Assembly: GCA_964514235.1 (NCBI GenBank)
Contig: CAZEPV010000004.1
Location: 1-64,000 of the forward strand
Direction: 5' to 3'
From: JAAYRQ01 sp035647235
GTDB lineage: Bacteria; Bacillota; Syntrophomonadia; Syntrophomonadales; Syntrophomonadaceae
DNA length: 64,000 bases
A model generated the notes under the pieces. It had not been told where the DNA came from. It ran no database searches and saw nothing but the letters and a program-made list of their open reading frames with translations. Below, one piece after another: positions 1-6,802 of the stretch. Numbering within the stretch: position 1 is the stretch's first letter; the number at the start of each line of letters is the position of its first letter. The position numbers and the translations under genes are program-made.

Positions 1-68
1 ACTATAGATGGGTATGCTTTTTGTGTTTTATTTGGACTTTTTCAGTGGTCTCGAAACGTCCCCTTGTG

Positions 69-326
69 TTACAAGCTGCTTGTTCTTTGCATCATTTCAT
101 CAGGGGAGCGCATGTCCTGTACGGCGGTTTCACCCACACCCACATGAGTGAGTTTTATAAGCCCGTTGATAATCGGAATCGGTCGATGCTTGAAAATCAT
201 AGTCAGCAGATGCCAAGAAGTAAAACCTCCACAGTAAGGGCAAATGAATCCCTTAGATTTCTGAACGAAGTACGAAAGAGCGCCGCACTCCTTACACTTT
301 ATGGCTGTTGTATCTTGTTCCTGCAT
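69..326 (-). CDS. small zinc-ribbon protein, hypothetical
   Basis: An 85-residue frame whose N-terminal third has two CxxC pairs (CKEC at about residues 11-14, CPYC at about 30-33), the spacing of a small zinc ribbon. The rest has no motif I recognise. The upstream Shine-Dalgarno is weak (AAGAAGAG). It lies next to a degenerate gene, so it may itself be a remnant or have a fused tail. The zinc ribbon is seen; any function (DNA, RNA or protein binding) is unknown. Confidence 0.35.
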   Translation of the reverse strand: MQEQDTTAIKCKECGALSYFVQKSKGFICPYCGGFTSWHLLTMIFKHRPIPIINGLIKLTHVGVGETAVQDMRSPDEMMQRTSSL

Positions 327-353
327 TCTGATCTCTTCTTGTACATATAAAAC

Positions 354-545
354 TTACTTCTGCGGACGAATTGTCACTGTTTCTGCGGATCCGTCTCAGT
401 TGACAGCATGAGCAAAGCTCTCTGCCACAAATCTTATTGGTAGCAGGGTTCTGCCGTCTCGAATGACAAGTGTAGTGCCTTGTTCATCAATTACCTGTAC
501 TTTTCCGTCAACTATTATGGAACACCTTAACAGCTCTGTTTTTAT
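354..545 (-). pseudogene. remnant of a copper-amine-oxidase-like N-terminal domain (PF07833 type)
   Basis: Read on the minus strand, this stretch translates to VDGKVQVIDEQ, then GRTLLPIRFVAES, then a TGA stop (396-398), then DGSAETVTI. This matches the core of the Cu_amine_oxidN1 repeat common in Firmicute surface proteins, where the motif normally reads nGRtlVPlRfvaE...W-D...T-V-T-I. The stop replaces the conserved Trp (TGG to TGA). There is no start codon or upstream protein, so I read it as a decayed fragment of a surface protein. Confidence 0.5.
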
Positions 546-593
546 AGTAAGTCAGTTCCAAACCTGAACTATGTAATATTTACACACTCTATC

Positions 594-1259
594 TTAATAT
601 AGATATGAAAAAATATTTTTTCTTAAATATCTTGTTTCTTTCTGGTCATTCTTTTCAATAATTTTTGATGTGATGAGGTATTTTAACATAAATTCACAAG
701 ATTCCGATTTTCGTGCAGATAAAACCTCTACTATTTTTTTGTTTTCATTATCTACTGATAGGATTCCTATCCCCGATTCCGTAAAAATATCTTGTTCTAT
801 ATTCTTAATATGAGTATTAGGCATTGCAATATAGGCATAATCCGAAAAACACAAATAACGTTGTGCTTGCAAATATGCTTCTTTCCAATTTCTTAACTTT
901 GCTTCTATCGAAACGATAGTCCCCAATTTTACTGAGAACATGTTTTTCACTGATTGTACTGTCTCATCTTTAATTCTTACAAATTTCATTTTATCTAACA
1001 CTGAAACATATTTTTTCACTCTATTCATCGCTAATAAAAACTCATTTTTAATCTCATCAAATGTGGCATAAAATTTACGATTAATATATTCCAATATGGA
1101 CAGCAAGTAATAATCGTCCATTAGCTTAAGGTGTTTAGATGCTCCAATATTAAAAGAAATGTCAGGAATTCCTATCCCCATCCTTAATTCGTTAGAAAAA
1201 CGAATCCCATTATCATTCAAATAATTGTTGATGTTATTCACAATCTCAATCTCTAACAT
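594..1259 (-). CDS. hypothetical protein with PD-(D/E)xK-like signature
   Basis: This 221-residue protein has GIPDISF near residues 29-35 and SIEAKLRNWKEAYLQAQRY near residues 117-135. A PD followed by ExK and then a helix with a QA..Y motif is the pattern of the PD-(D/E)xK nuclease-like superfamily. The middle (about 50-110) looks like a small helical, possibly winged-helix, segment. It starts 4 bp after the stop of the upstream gene, so the two are probably cotranscribed. It is AT-rich and flanked by gene remnants, which suggests accessory DNA. Nuclease activity is an inference from motif order alone; the target is unknown. Confidence 0.6.
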   Translation of the reverse strand: MLEIEIVNNINNYLNDNGIRFSNELRMGIGIPDISFNIGASKHLKLMDDYYLLSILEYINRKFYATFDEIKNEFLLAMNRVKKYVSVLDKMKFVRIKDETVQSVKNMFSVKLGTIVSIEAKLRNWKEAYLQAQRYLCFSDYAYIAMPNTHIKNIEQDIFTESGIGILSVDNENKKIVEVLSARKSESCEFMLKYLITSKIIEKNDQKETRYLRKNIFSYLY

Positions 1260-1263
1260 TTGA

Positions 1264-1644
1264 TCACATCCAGTCTCCCTTCAATTTCTGTATAACTTCC
1301 TGCCAAGTTTTTAGAAATCTGTAATCATCGTCTTTAAAAATTGGTTTTAGCTTATTGTAATAATTTAATGCATTTTTTATTATTTCTTCGTAATATTCTA
1401 TTTTATCATTTATATTTTTAAAAGACCTCAATTTGTTTATTTCTTCATTACGCCTATATAAAAAATGTTTTCTTGTCAATCCATCATTTACTAGAACAGC
1501 AGGGTTTTGTCCAACACAATATGGACATGTACAAGCAATATTTTTTCCAATCTTGCTTTCTAGTAATTGGATGATTTTAGTAGGGTTTTTTCGTTCTATT
1601 GCCACATTATTTAATAATTCCGGAAAATAATATCTTACATACAT
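1264..1644 (-). CDS. hypothetical protein with CxCPYC motif
   Basis: A 126-residue protein with a good Shine-Dalgarno (GGAGA, 10 nt upstream). It has a cysteine cluster CTCPYC around residues 38-43, followed by LTRKHFLYRRNEEI and a helical, lysine-rich C-terminus. Cysteines followed by an R-H-F-L...R..E helix vaguely recall the tail of TGT-fold (tRNA/DNA-guanine transglycosylase) proteins, but that is weak. It forms a two-gene unit with the downstream PD-(D/E)xK-like protein. The protein could be complete, or the C-terminal part of a larger gene whose 5' end was lost. I do not recognise its function. Confidence 0.55.
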   Translation of the reverse strand: MYVRYYFPELLNNVAIERKNPTKIIQLLESKIGKNIACTCPYCVGQNPAVLVNDGLTRKHFLYRRNEEINKLRSFKNINDKIEYYEEIIKNALNYYNKLKPIFKDDDYRFLKTWQEVIQKLKGDWM

Positions 1645-1659
1645 ATTATAAGATTCTCC

Positions 1660-1892
1660 ACTTTTTTATATAGATCCCCATAAAATGTCCAAGCTAAACC
1701 AATTTTCATTTGTATCCATTTTAATATGTACCAAATTAGAGTTGTTACTAACATGGAATGGTGAAACAACAAAGGGTGGTTATAGTATAATATCATACCC
1801 CCAAAGAGCTAGAGATATTTGCCCTGAGCTATTTACATTTTATTAGGAGGCTAATGCTAGCTTTGCTGGACTTTTACTTATTAGCAAATCAT
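1660..1892. other. intergenic stretch with gene remnants, no supported gene
   Basis: Short open stretches are present, including a 32-codon plus-strand frame at 1854-1952 behind an AGGAGG site, but it runs through the promoter and operator at 1893-1938 and resembles no known protein. I see no RNA gene or repeat here. Confidence 0.3.
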
Positions 1893-1921
1893 TTGACTCA
1901 AATAAGTAATCTAGATATAAT
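1893..1921 (+). promoter_or_regulatory. sigma-A promoter for the membrane protein-marR operon
   Basis: TTGACT (1893-1898), a 17-bp spacer and a perfect TATAAT (1916-1921). It points at the gene starting at 2095, leaving a leader of about 165 nt. Confidence 0.75.
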
Positions 1922-1924
1922 ACG

Positions 1925-1938
1925 GTTGTCAAGACAAC
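1925..1938. promoter_or_regulatory. MarR-type operator dyad
   Basis: Inverted repeat GTTGTC-AA-GACAAC placed 4 bp after the -10 box, across the expected transcription start. A MarR gene is second in the downstream operon, so autorepression through this dyad is the simplest reading (inference). Confidence 0.65.
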
Positions 1939-2094
1939 TATACTGTATGTAGTCCTTTTTACGGAAAAGATATTTAATTTAACTGGAAATCTCCTAACAA
2001 ATTAGCCCATTAAATTAGGATGAATGGCTTTTAAAATATGAGATAAAAAATAATTAACGCCAGTTATTTATAGTGCAGAAAGAAGTGATTACAT

Positions 2095-2616
2095 TTGTAT
2101 AAATTCAAGAGAAAAGGCTTAAGAATATTAAAGGTTTTTCATCTATTTGGAATTTGTTGCTGGGTGGGGGGAGCCATGGCAATGATAACCTTAAACATAA
2201 ATAATAAAGCCGCCCTGACGGAAGGCGCCCTATATGGTATAAATCTAGCCAGTCACTATGTAGATATCGTAGTGGTTGTAATATTGGGAGCCTTAGTATG
2301 TATAATCACGGGAATAGTTTATGGGATATTTACTAATTGGGGTTTTTTCAAATATAGGTGGCTTATAGCCAAATGGCTATTAACAACTATTTCATTAACT
2401 AGTGCTATGTTGTTTCTAGCCCCAGGGGAGGAAGTTATGCTAGAACTTAGTAAGGAACTTGGCAACCAAGCTTTGCAGAACCAAGCTTACTTAATTATTA
2501 AGGCACAATTCCTATTCTGGTCTATTGTGCAAGTAGTCCTTTTAACCCTTATGATTATTTGCTCCGTATTTAAACCTTGGGGTAAAAGGAAAACTACGAA
2601 AAAACTAACTGCTTAA
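2095..2616 (+). CDS. four-helix integral membrane protein, DUF2269-like
   Basis: A 173-residue protein starting at TTG behind AAGAAGTG. It has hydrophobic helices at about residues 14-34, 55-80, 93-108 and 132-157, with a lysine-rich C-terminal tail. The helix layout and the HLFGICCWVGG opening resemble DUF2269/CopD-like membrane proteins. It is cotranscribed with a MarR regulator 19 bp downstream. In such pairs the membrane protein is often the regulated target, but substrate and function are unknown. Confidence 0.7.
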   Translation: MYKFKRKGLRILKVFHLFGICCWVGGAMAMITLNINNKAALTEGALYGINLASHYVDIVVVVILGALVCIITGIVYGIFTNWGFFKYRWLIAKWLLTTISLTSAMLFLAPGEEVMLELSKELGNQALQNQAYLIIKAQFLFWSIVQVVLLTLMIICSVFKPWGKRKTTKKLTA

Positions 2617-2635
2617 ATGAAAGAGGGGCCTGTAT

Positions 2636-3061
2636 ATGGAATTCAAATTAGATGAAGCATTTGGCTTTATTCTTAATAAAACTAATAGCAAAATTAAAAA
2701 CGGATTATTTCGGGCTTTTGGTGAGTTTGATGTTACACCGGAACAGTGGGCTATTCTTAAGACTTTATGGGAAGAAGAAGGAATTACCCCAAAAGAGTTA
2801 GCTGATAGAACCTTTAAAGATAAACCTACTACTAATCGCATGCTAAAAAGACTGCAAGCAAAAGGGTTAATTGTCCGCAGAGCCCATCCAGAAGACAGAA
2901 GGTCTTATCAAGTTTTTTTAACTGAACAGGGTTGGCTTCTAAAGGATGAATTAATACCTAGGGCAAAACAATATTTTGAAAAAGCTACTAGGGGGATAGA
3001 AGCAGAACAAATTAATGAAATGAAAAAACTTTTAAACCAGATATACGACAACCTTCAATAA
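2636..3061 (+). CDS. MarR-family transcriptional regulator
   Basis: 141 residues, the usual length for MarR. It has a winged-helix core: a helix-turn-helix around residues 46-70 (ITPKELADRTFKDKPTTNRM), then LQAKGLIVRRAHPEDRRSYQVFLTEQG, whose DxRS/Y wing signature is diagnostic. Terminal helices provide dimerisation. The start is the ATG behind GAGGGG. It follows the membrane protein gene in one operon, and the GTTGTC/GACAAC dyad over the operon promoter is its likely binding site. The ligand is unknown. Confidence 0.9.
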   Translation: MEFKLDEAFGFILNKTNSKIKNGLFRAFGEFDVTPEQWAILKTLWEEEGITPKELADRTFKDKPTTNRMLKRLQAKGLIVRRAHPEDRRSYQVFLTEQGWLLKDELIPRAKQYFEKATRGIEAEQINEMKKLLNQIYDNLQ

Positions 3062-3165
3062 CCATTTTAACTTAAAAAGCTTACTAGTTAAAGAATTTCT
3101 TTTTCCTACTATTTTTAAACAGATAGTTAAGAATAAATGCTCACCAAACAAGGGGGAGTATAAGA

Positions 3166-3381
3166 ATGAAATTTTCACAAGCAAAGGGCAAACGGAAAGA
3201 TATCGGGCAGAAAAGCCAAACATCTTCCAAGTGCAATTTGAGTACCTCTTTATCAACTGGGCTTCCCAGCCCATATTTCTATGCAAATCAGGAAGGCAGA
3301 GCAACAACTGCAATAGAAGAAAAAGAGGCACAGATCAAATTCAACACTTGGGCTGCTACTATTATAGACCTATTGGCCTGA
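3166..3381 (+). CDS. small hypothetical protein
   Basis: A 71-codon frame with a strong Shine-Dalgarno (AGGGGGAG, 7 nt before ATG). The sequence is lysine- and serine-rich at the N-terminus and has no domain I recognise. It lies just before IS fragments, so it may be a truncated gene. The translation signal is the only support. Confidence 0.35.
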   Translation: MKFSQAKGKRKDIGQKSQTSSKCNLSTSLSTGLPSPYFYANQEGRATTAIEEKEAQIKFNTWAATIIDLLA

Positions 3382-3419
3382 CTTTTCTTTGTGCTGGTAG
3401 TGTAAAATAATTTGTGCTT

Positions 3420-3554
3420 ATGGGGAAAAAAGTGCTCAATTCTGGCAAGAATACCAATAAGGAAGAAGCTGGAAAGGAACATTTTTTAATGAGTACATTA
3501 GCAAAAGATGTATTAAGAGAAATGATAATAGGTGGAAATTTTAAAACACCATAA
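3420..3554 (+). pseudogene. IS256-type (mutator) transposase N-terminal fragment
   Basis: This reads MSTLAKDVLREM (from 3489), IIGGNFKTP, then a TAA stop. It resembles the N-terminus of IS256-family transposases, which carry an LxxLIxxGNFKTxxDL segment before the catalytic domain. Nothing of the DDE domain follows, so it is a dead fragment. The assignment is from memory of the family motif. Confidence 0.45.
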
Positions 3555-3787
3555 GGTTTACATTATCATTATTCCAGTTTCCACTATTTCCCTTGAGATT
3601 GAATTAGATTTATTAAAGTCCGATGTTCTAAATGGTCTAGGCTCAATCCTTGTATCAACCTTTTTTCTTATTCTCATTAGGATCTTCTCCCTTGTATTGT
3701 ATTTGTAAATATTATACAGCCACTTTCTTAAGCTGGCAATACAGTGTTTAAGCATTATAGTATGTAAAGCAGCTAAAGTGGCAATGT
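3555..3787. other. intergenic stretch without a supported gene
   Basis: A 65-codon minus-strand frame exists but has no ribosome binding site or recognisable motif. The stretch looks like debris between the IS fragment and the ppdK remnant. Confidence 0.3.
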
Positions 3788-3828
3788 AAAAAGCCTTGCA
3801 CCATTAATCCTAGTACAAGGCCCTTTTT
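3788..3828 (-). terminator. rho-independent terminator, probably bidirectional
   Basis: A stem of AAGCCTTG/CAAGGCC type flanked by an A-run on the left and a T-run on the right. It lies just downstream of the ppdK remnant that ends the first oxidoreductase operon. Confidence 0.6.
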
Positions 3829-3846
3829 ATATCAGTTAATATCTTT

Positions 3847-4338
3847 TTACTTTACTTGCTCCTCTTTCCTAACCGCCGCTTGGCCCACCGCCAACCTAGC
3901 TATAGGTATCCGGTAGGGTGAACAACTTACATAATCTAAGCCAATCTTATAACAAAAATATATGAAGGAAGGCTCTCCACCATGTTCTTCGCATATACCG
4001 ATTATGAAGTCAGGCTTAATTGCCCTAGACTTTCCTACCGCTATCTTCATTAGCCTACCTTCCCCTACTTGATTGAGTACGGCAAAAGGATTGTTTCCAA
4101 GCAGTTTTCTCAGCATCTGTTACAAATCTACTACTTGATTGAGTACGGCAAAAGGATTGTCCGATATTATCTTCTTATCAAGATATATGGAAATAAATTT
4201 ACCTCCAGCATCATCCCGACTAAAACCAAATGCAGTCTGGGTTAAGTCATTAGTACCAAAGGAGAAAAATTCCGCTTCCTTAGCCATTTCATCAGCCATT
4301 AGATAGGTTCTATAATTTAAAATAGAACTACTATCCAT
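3847..4338 (-). pseudogene. broken C-terminal copy of pyruvate phosphate dikinase
   Basis: Two adjacent minus-strand frames (4120-4338 and 3847-4116) reproduce the last 130 or so residues of the intact ppdK at 18718-21363: EFFSFGTNDLTQT, FGFSRDDA, NPFAVLNQ and GYVSCSPYRIPIARLA. A stop at 4120-4122 separates them. At 4213-4284 the DNA is almost identical to the real gene, so the duplication is fairly recent. A 30-bp segment encoding NPFAVLNQV occurs twice, 66 bp apart, around the break. It has no phosphohistidine or nucleotide-binding domain and cannot be an active enzyme. It sits 4 bp after torD, at the end of the first oxidoreductase operon. Confidence 0.85.
4065..4160. repeat. 30-bp direct repeat inside the ppdK remnant
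   Basis: Identical copies at 4065-4094 and 4131-4160 are offset by 66 bp (22 codons). The 36 bp between them is not duplicated and brings in the stop codon. Confidence 0.85.
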
Positions 4339-4342
4339 CTTC

Positions 4343-4999
4343 TTATGTTTTATAAATTTGTTCTGTTTTTTTCAACTCGTAAAGTTCTTCTAAAACATCA
4401 TTCAACATGATTAGAAAGCCCTTAAAAAAGTCAGTTTTAGCATAACCTTTAGCTTCCTCAACATAATTAGCTAGCCAAGAAATTATATAGCATTCCGTAA
4501 ATTCATCTAAATATGCCTTAGCTCTATCCGCTTCATCATCCTCAGCAATCATCCCCGCTAAAATACTTAAAAATTCAAGTTCGGTACCGAGGTAATCCGT
4601 TCTATCATGCTGATTAGAATCACTATCAATACCTAGGCCAAACTCCAAATAGAAGTTGTTAATTTCCAACATAGTATCTATTCCTATACCATCACTTGCA
4701 ATATATACTCCGGCATAAGGGGGCTTGCAGCCACTAGAGCCACTAATGCCACGAAAAATCCTTGCCCAATCAGCAGCCAATTCTTCAGCTGTCATCTTAG
4801 TAGAAATAAGTCTGCGCGAAGTTAAATACTTGTTTATCAGTTTATGACCTTCACCAAAATCAAAATTACTAGTTGAGCTCTTATATAATTGTCCTACAAT
4901 ATTTACATCTGGGCAATTATTAAGAATACCCGCTATAAACGATAAAGCATTTGCAACATTTTGCCAGCTTTCCTGTCTGGCAACCTGATGTCCCGCCAT
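4343..4999 (-). CDS. TorD/DmsD-family chaperone for the first oxidoreductase
   Basis: An all-helical protein of about 218 residues. I place the start at the ATG at 4999 (MAGHQVARQESW) behind GGAAGTG, not at the longer upstream frame. A central stretch PPYAGVYIASDG followed by helices with ...FLSILAGMIAEDDE and a C-terminal DFFKGFLIMLNDVLEEL fits the TorD_like fold. These proteins bind the apo Mo enzyme and its twin-arginine signal, and help cofactor insertion before Tat export. It is the fourth gene after the catalytic, Fe-S and membrane subunits. A paralog closes the second operon. Confidence 0.8.
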   Translation of the reverse strand: MAGHQVARQESWQNVANALSFIAGILNNCPDVNIVGQLYKSSTSNFDFGEGHKLINKYLTSRRLISTKMTAEELAADWARIFRGISGSSGCKPPYAGVYIASDGIGIDTMLEINNFYLEFGLGIDSDSNQHDRTDYLGTELEFLSILAGMIAEDDEADRAKAYLDEFTECYIISWLANYVEEAKGYAKTDFFKGFLIMLNDVLEELYELKKTEQIYKT

Positions 5000-5136
5000 T
5001 ATTTCACTTCCTATCTGTTTACAATTTTTTATAGGTATTAGCTGTATATGGTAACTTAAGATGCAGGCACTACCTCCCATAATCAAAGCAACTTTTTGCT
5101 TGCAGTTATGAGAAGCAAGTGCCCTTTACTTATAAA

Positions 5137-6177
5137 TTATGCACTAACATTTTTGGTATTGGTGATAGGAAGAGTTACTATTCTACTGGATAAACTCATT
5201 AGCACTAAGCCTACTCCGATTGCTCCCAGCACAATTATGAATTCCAATGCATTCGGGAAATAGAATATATTTTCAGCCATAAATTGTTTTGTCTGGCCTG
5301 CACCTAAAAACCAAAGTTTTTCAGCCAATACACCAAATATCGCCAATATCGCAATAAGCTTTGGCATTATTTTTCTGACTATTAAGGCTAATGGAATTGC
5401 AATACCTACGATTAACTGTAGATAAAACCAAATCGCATAAGGGCCACTAACAATAAAACCTACCTCCGCCGAACTCACAACTAAACCAGTTAAAACCTCC
5501 GCTGCTACTATAGCTAAGTTAAGTAGCAAGACAACTTTTAAAATGCTGTAGGCTTTTTCGTCCCAAAGTAATGCCAATGAAACAGCAACAACTAAAGCTC
5601 CCACCATAAAGGCTAATATAGTTATGCCAGATACCCACAAACTGTTGCCTGTAATCGTAGATAAAAGCAAGCCTTCTGCAATTACTATAAGTAAAGCAAT
5701 TGCAACAGAGATAGCTCCCAATAATTTGTTAGGAGCGTCCTCTTTAGCTACCAAGCTGTTTGTTACTGCTAATATAACGCCAATAGCTAGAAGCCAAAAA
5801 TCCCAAACCATATATGAACCAAACTTAAATGAAATCATTAAATAAAAGACCTTTAGGGGATTGCCCAAGTCCATTACAATTAACATTCCACCAACTACAA
5901 AACATACTGCTGCTGCTATTAGGGTTTTTTTGCGTATGCCTGCATCAATTTTGTCGGTAAACTCACTAATACCCGATAAAGCTAATAAACCAGCACCACC
6001 ACCTACAGCTACAAAAAAGGATGCAATGTATAAGCCCCAGGTATTGCCATCTGACAAGCTAGTGACCTGCATACCCTTAGATAATTGATATATCCAGGCG
6101 GCAACACCTATAATTGCAAGTGTTATTCCAAGAATTATTAGCCTATTGTCACCTGATTTTTTTCTAATTTCTGACAT
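5137..6177 (-). CDS. NrfD/DmsC/PsrC-type membrane subunit of Mo oxidoreductase
   Basis: A 346-residue, very hydrophobic protein with about nine or ten transmembrane helices, the first at about residues 14-32. The AVGGGAGLLALSG stretch near residue 60 and the loop around LGNPLKVFYLMISFKFGSY belong to the NrfD family. Family members anchor the periplasmic or extracytoplasmic complex and exchange electrons with menaquinone. It lies 12 bp downstream of the Fe-S subunit gene in the same operon. No haem-ligand pattern is obvious, as is normal for NrfD proteins. Direction of electron flow (reductase or dehydrogenase) cannot be told. Confidence 0.85.
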   Translation of the reverse strand: MSEIRKKSGDNRLIILGITLAIIGVAAWIYQLSKGMQVTSLSDGNTWGLYIASFFVAVGGGAGLLALSGISEFTDKIDAGIRKKTLIAAAVCFVVGGMLIVMDLGNPLKVFYLMISFKFGSYMVWDFWLLAIGVILAVTNSLVAKEDAPNKLLGAISVAIALLIVIAEGLLLSTITGNSLWVSGITILAFMVGALVVAVSLALLWDEKAYSILKVVLLLNLAIVAAEVLTGLVVSSAEVGFIVSGPYAIWFYLQLIVGIAIPLALIVRKIMPKLIAILAIFGVLAEKLWFLGAGQTKQFMAENIFYFPNALEFIIVLGAIGVGLVLMSLSSRIVTLPITNTKNVSA

Positions 6178-6189
6178 TCTTATACCTCC

Positions 6190-6792
6190 TTAACGTGGCA
6201 AATAGTAAACAGATGGTTCGGTACCAGTTTCAGGACGTTGCTGGAAGCCACCTCGTTTATCAATTAACGCTCGCATTTCTGGACTATCTAAATCACCAAA
6301 AACTCTAGCCTTAGTTGGGCACACTTGCACACAAGCAGGCTCTTCACCTTTGTCAATTAAATCTACACACATAGTACATTTACTTACAGTACCTTTTTTA
6401 CGTCCAGCCTGCCCTATTTCTTCATAAGGATTGGCTTCCATATCAGGAAAATAGCTGTTTTCACTACCGAAATCAAAGTACCTTGCATCATAAGGACAAG
6501 CCACCATACAATAGCGGCAGCCTATGCATTTATCTATGTCAATGGAGACAATACCATCTTCTCTGATAAAACTTGCCCCTGTCGGACAAACGGTTACACA
6601 AGGTGCATTTTCACAATGCATACACATCAGTGGAGTATATTCTAATCTAGCTGAAGGATAGGAGCCTACCTCCTTGGCTATCACTTTAGCCCAGAAAGTA
6701 CCAGGCGGTGTAGTATGCCGCTGTTTACAAATAATCGTACAAGCATTACAGCCATAACACCTTTTCAGATCAATTATCATTCCATATCTCAC
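6190..6792 (-). CDS. four-cluster [4Fe-4S] ferredoxin subunit of Mo oxidoreductase
   Basis: A 200-residue protein with four cysteine groups: CYGCNACTIICKQ (12-22), CMHCENAPCVTVCP, CIGCRYCMVACP and CTMCVDLI...CVQVCP. This is the DmsB/PsrB/NrfC pattern of four [4Fe-4S] clusters that wire the catalytic subunit to the membrane subunit. It has no signal peptide of its own; family members are exported together with the Tat-bearing catalytic partner. It sits 10 bp after the catalytic gene. A paralog at 11872-12489 belongs to the second operon. Confidence 0.93.
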   Translation of the reverse strand: MRYGMIIDLKRCYGCNACTIICKQRHTTPPGTFWAKVIAKEVGSYPSARLEYTPLMCMHCENAPCVTVCPTGASFIREDGIVSIDIDKCIGCRYCMVACPYDARYFDFGSENSYFPDMEANPYEEIGQAGRKKGTVSKCTMCVDLIDKGEEPACVQVCPTKARVFGDLDSPEMRALIDKRGGFQQRPETGTEPSVYYLPR

Positions 6793-6802
6793 ACTATATC
6801 AC

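Noticed and set aside
30..62. Possible IS end (GGACTTTTTCAGTGGTCTC)
   Set aside because: It resembles ends of some IS1182-type elements, but with no partner repeat or transposase in the window I cannot support it.
21..350. 109-codon plus-strand frame at the left edge
   Set aside because: It lies over the zinc-ribbon frame and copper-amine-oxidase remnant on the other strand, has no ribosome site and no recognisable motif.
1854..1952. 32-codon frame with a perfect AGGAGG
   Set aside because: It overlaps the promoter and operator of the membrane protein-marR operon and has no recognisable sequence; likely chance or a remnant.
3032..3331. 99-codon minus-strand hydrophobic frame
   Set aside because: It starts inside the reverse of the small plus-strand frame and has no ribosome site; hydrophobicity follows from the AT-rich strand.
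3558..3755. 65-codon minus-strand frame (KKVDTRIEPRPFRTSDFNKS)
   Set aside because: No ribosome site, no match to a family I know; between IS debris and a terminator.
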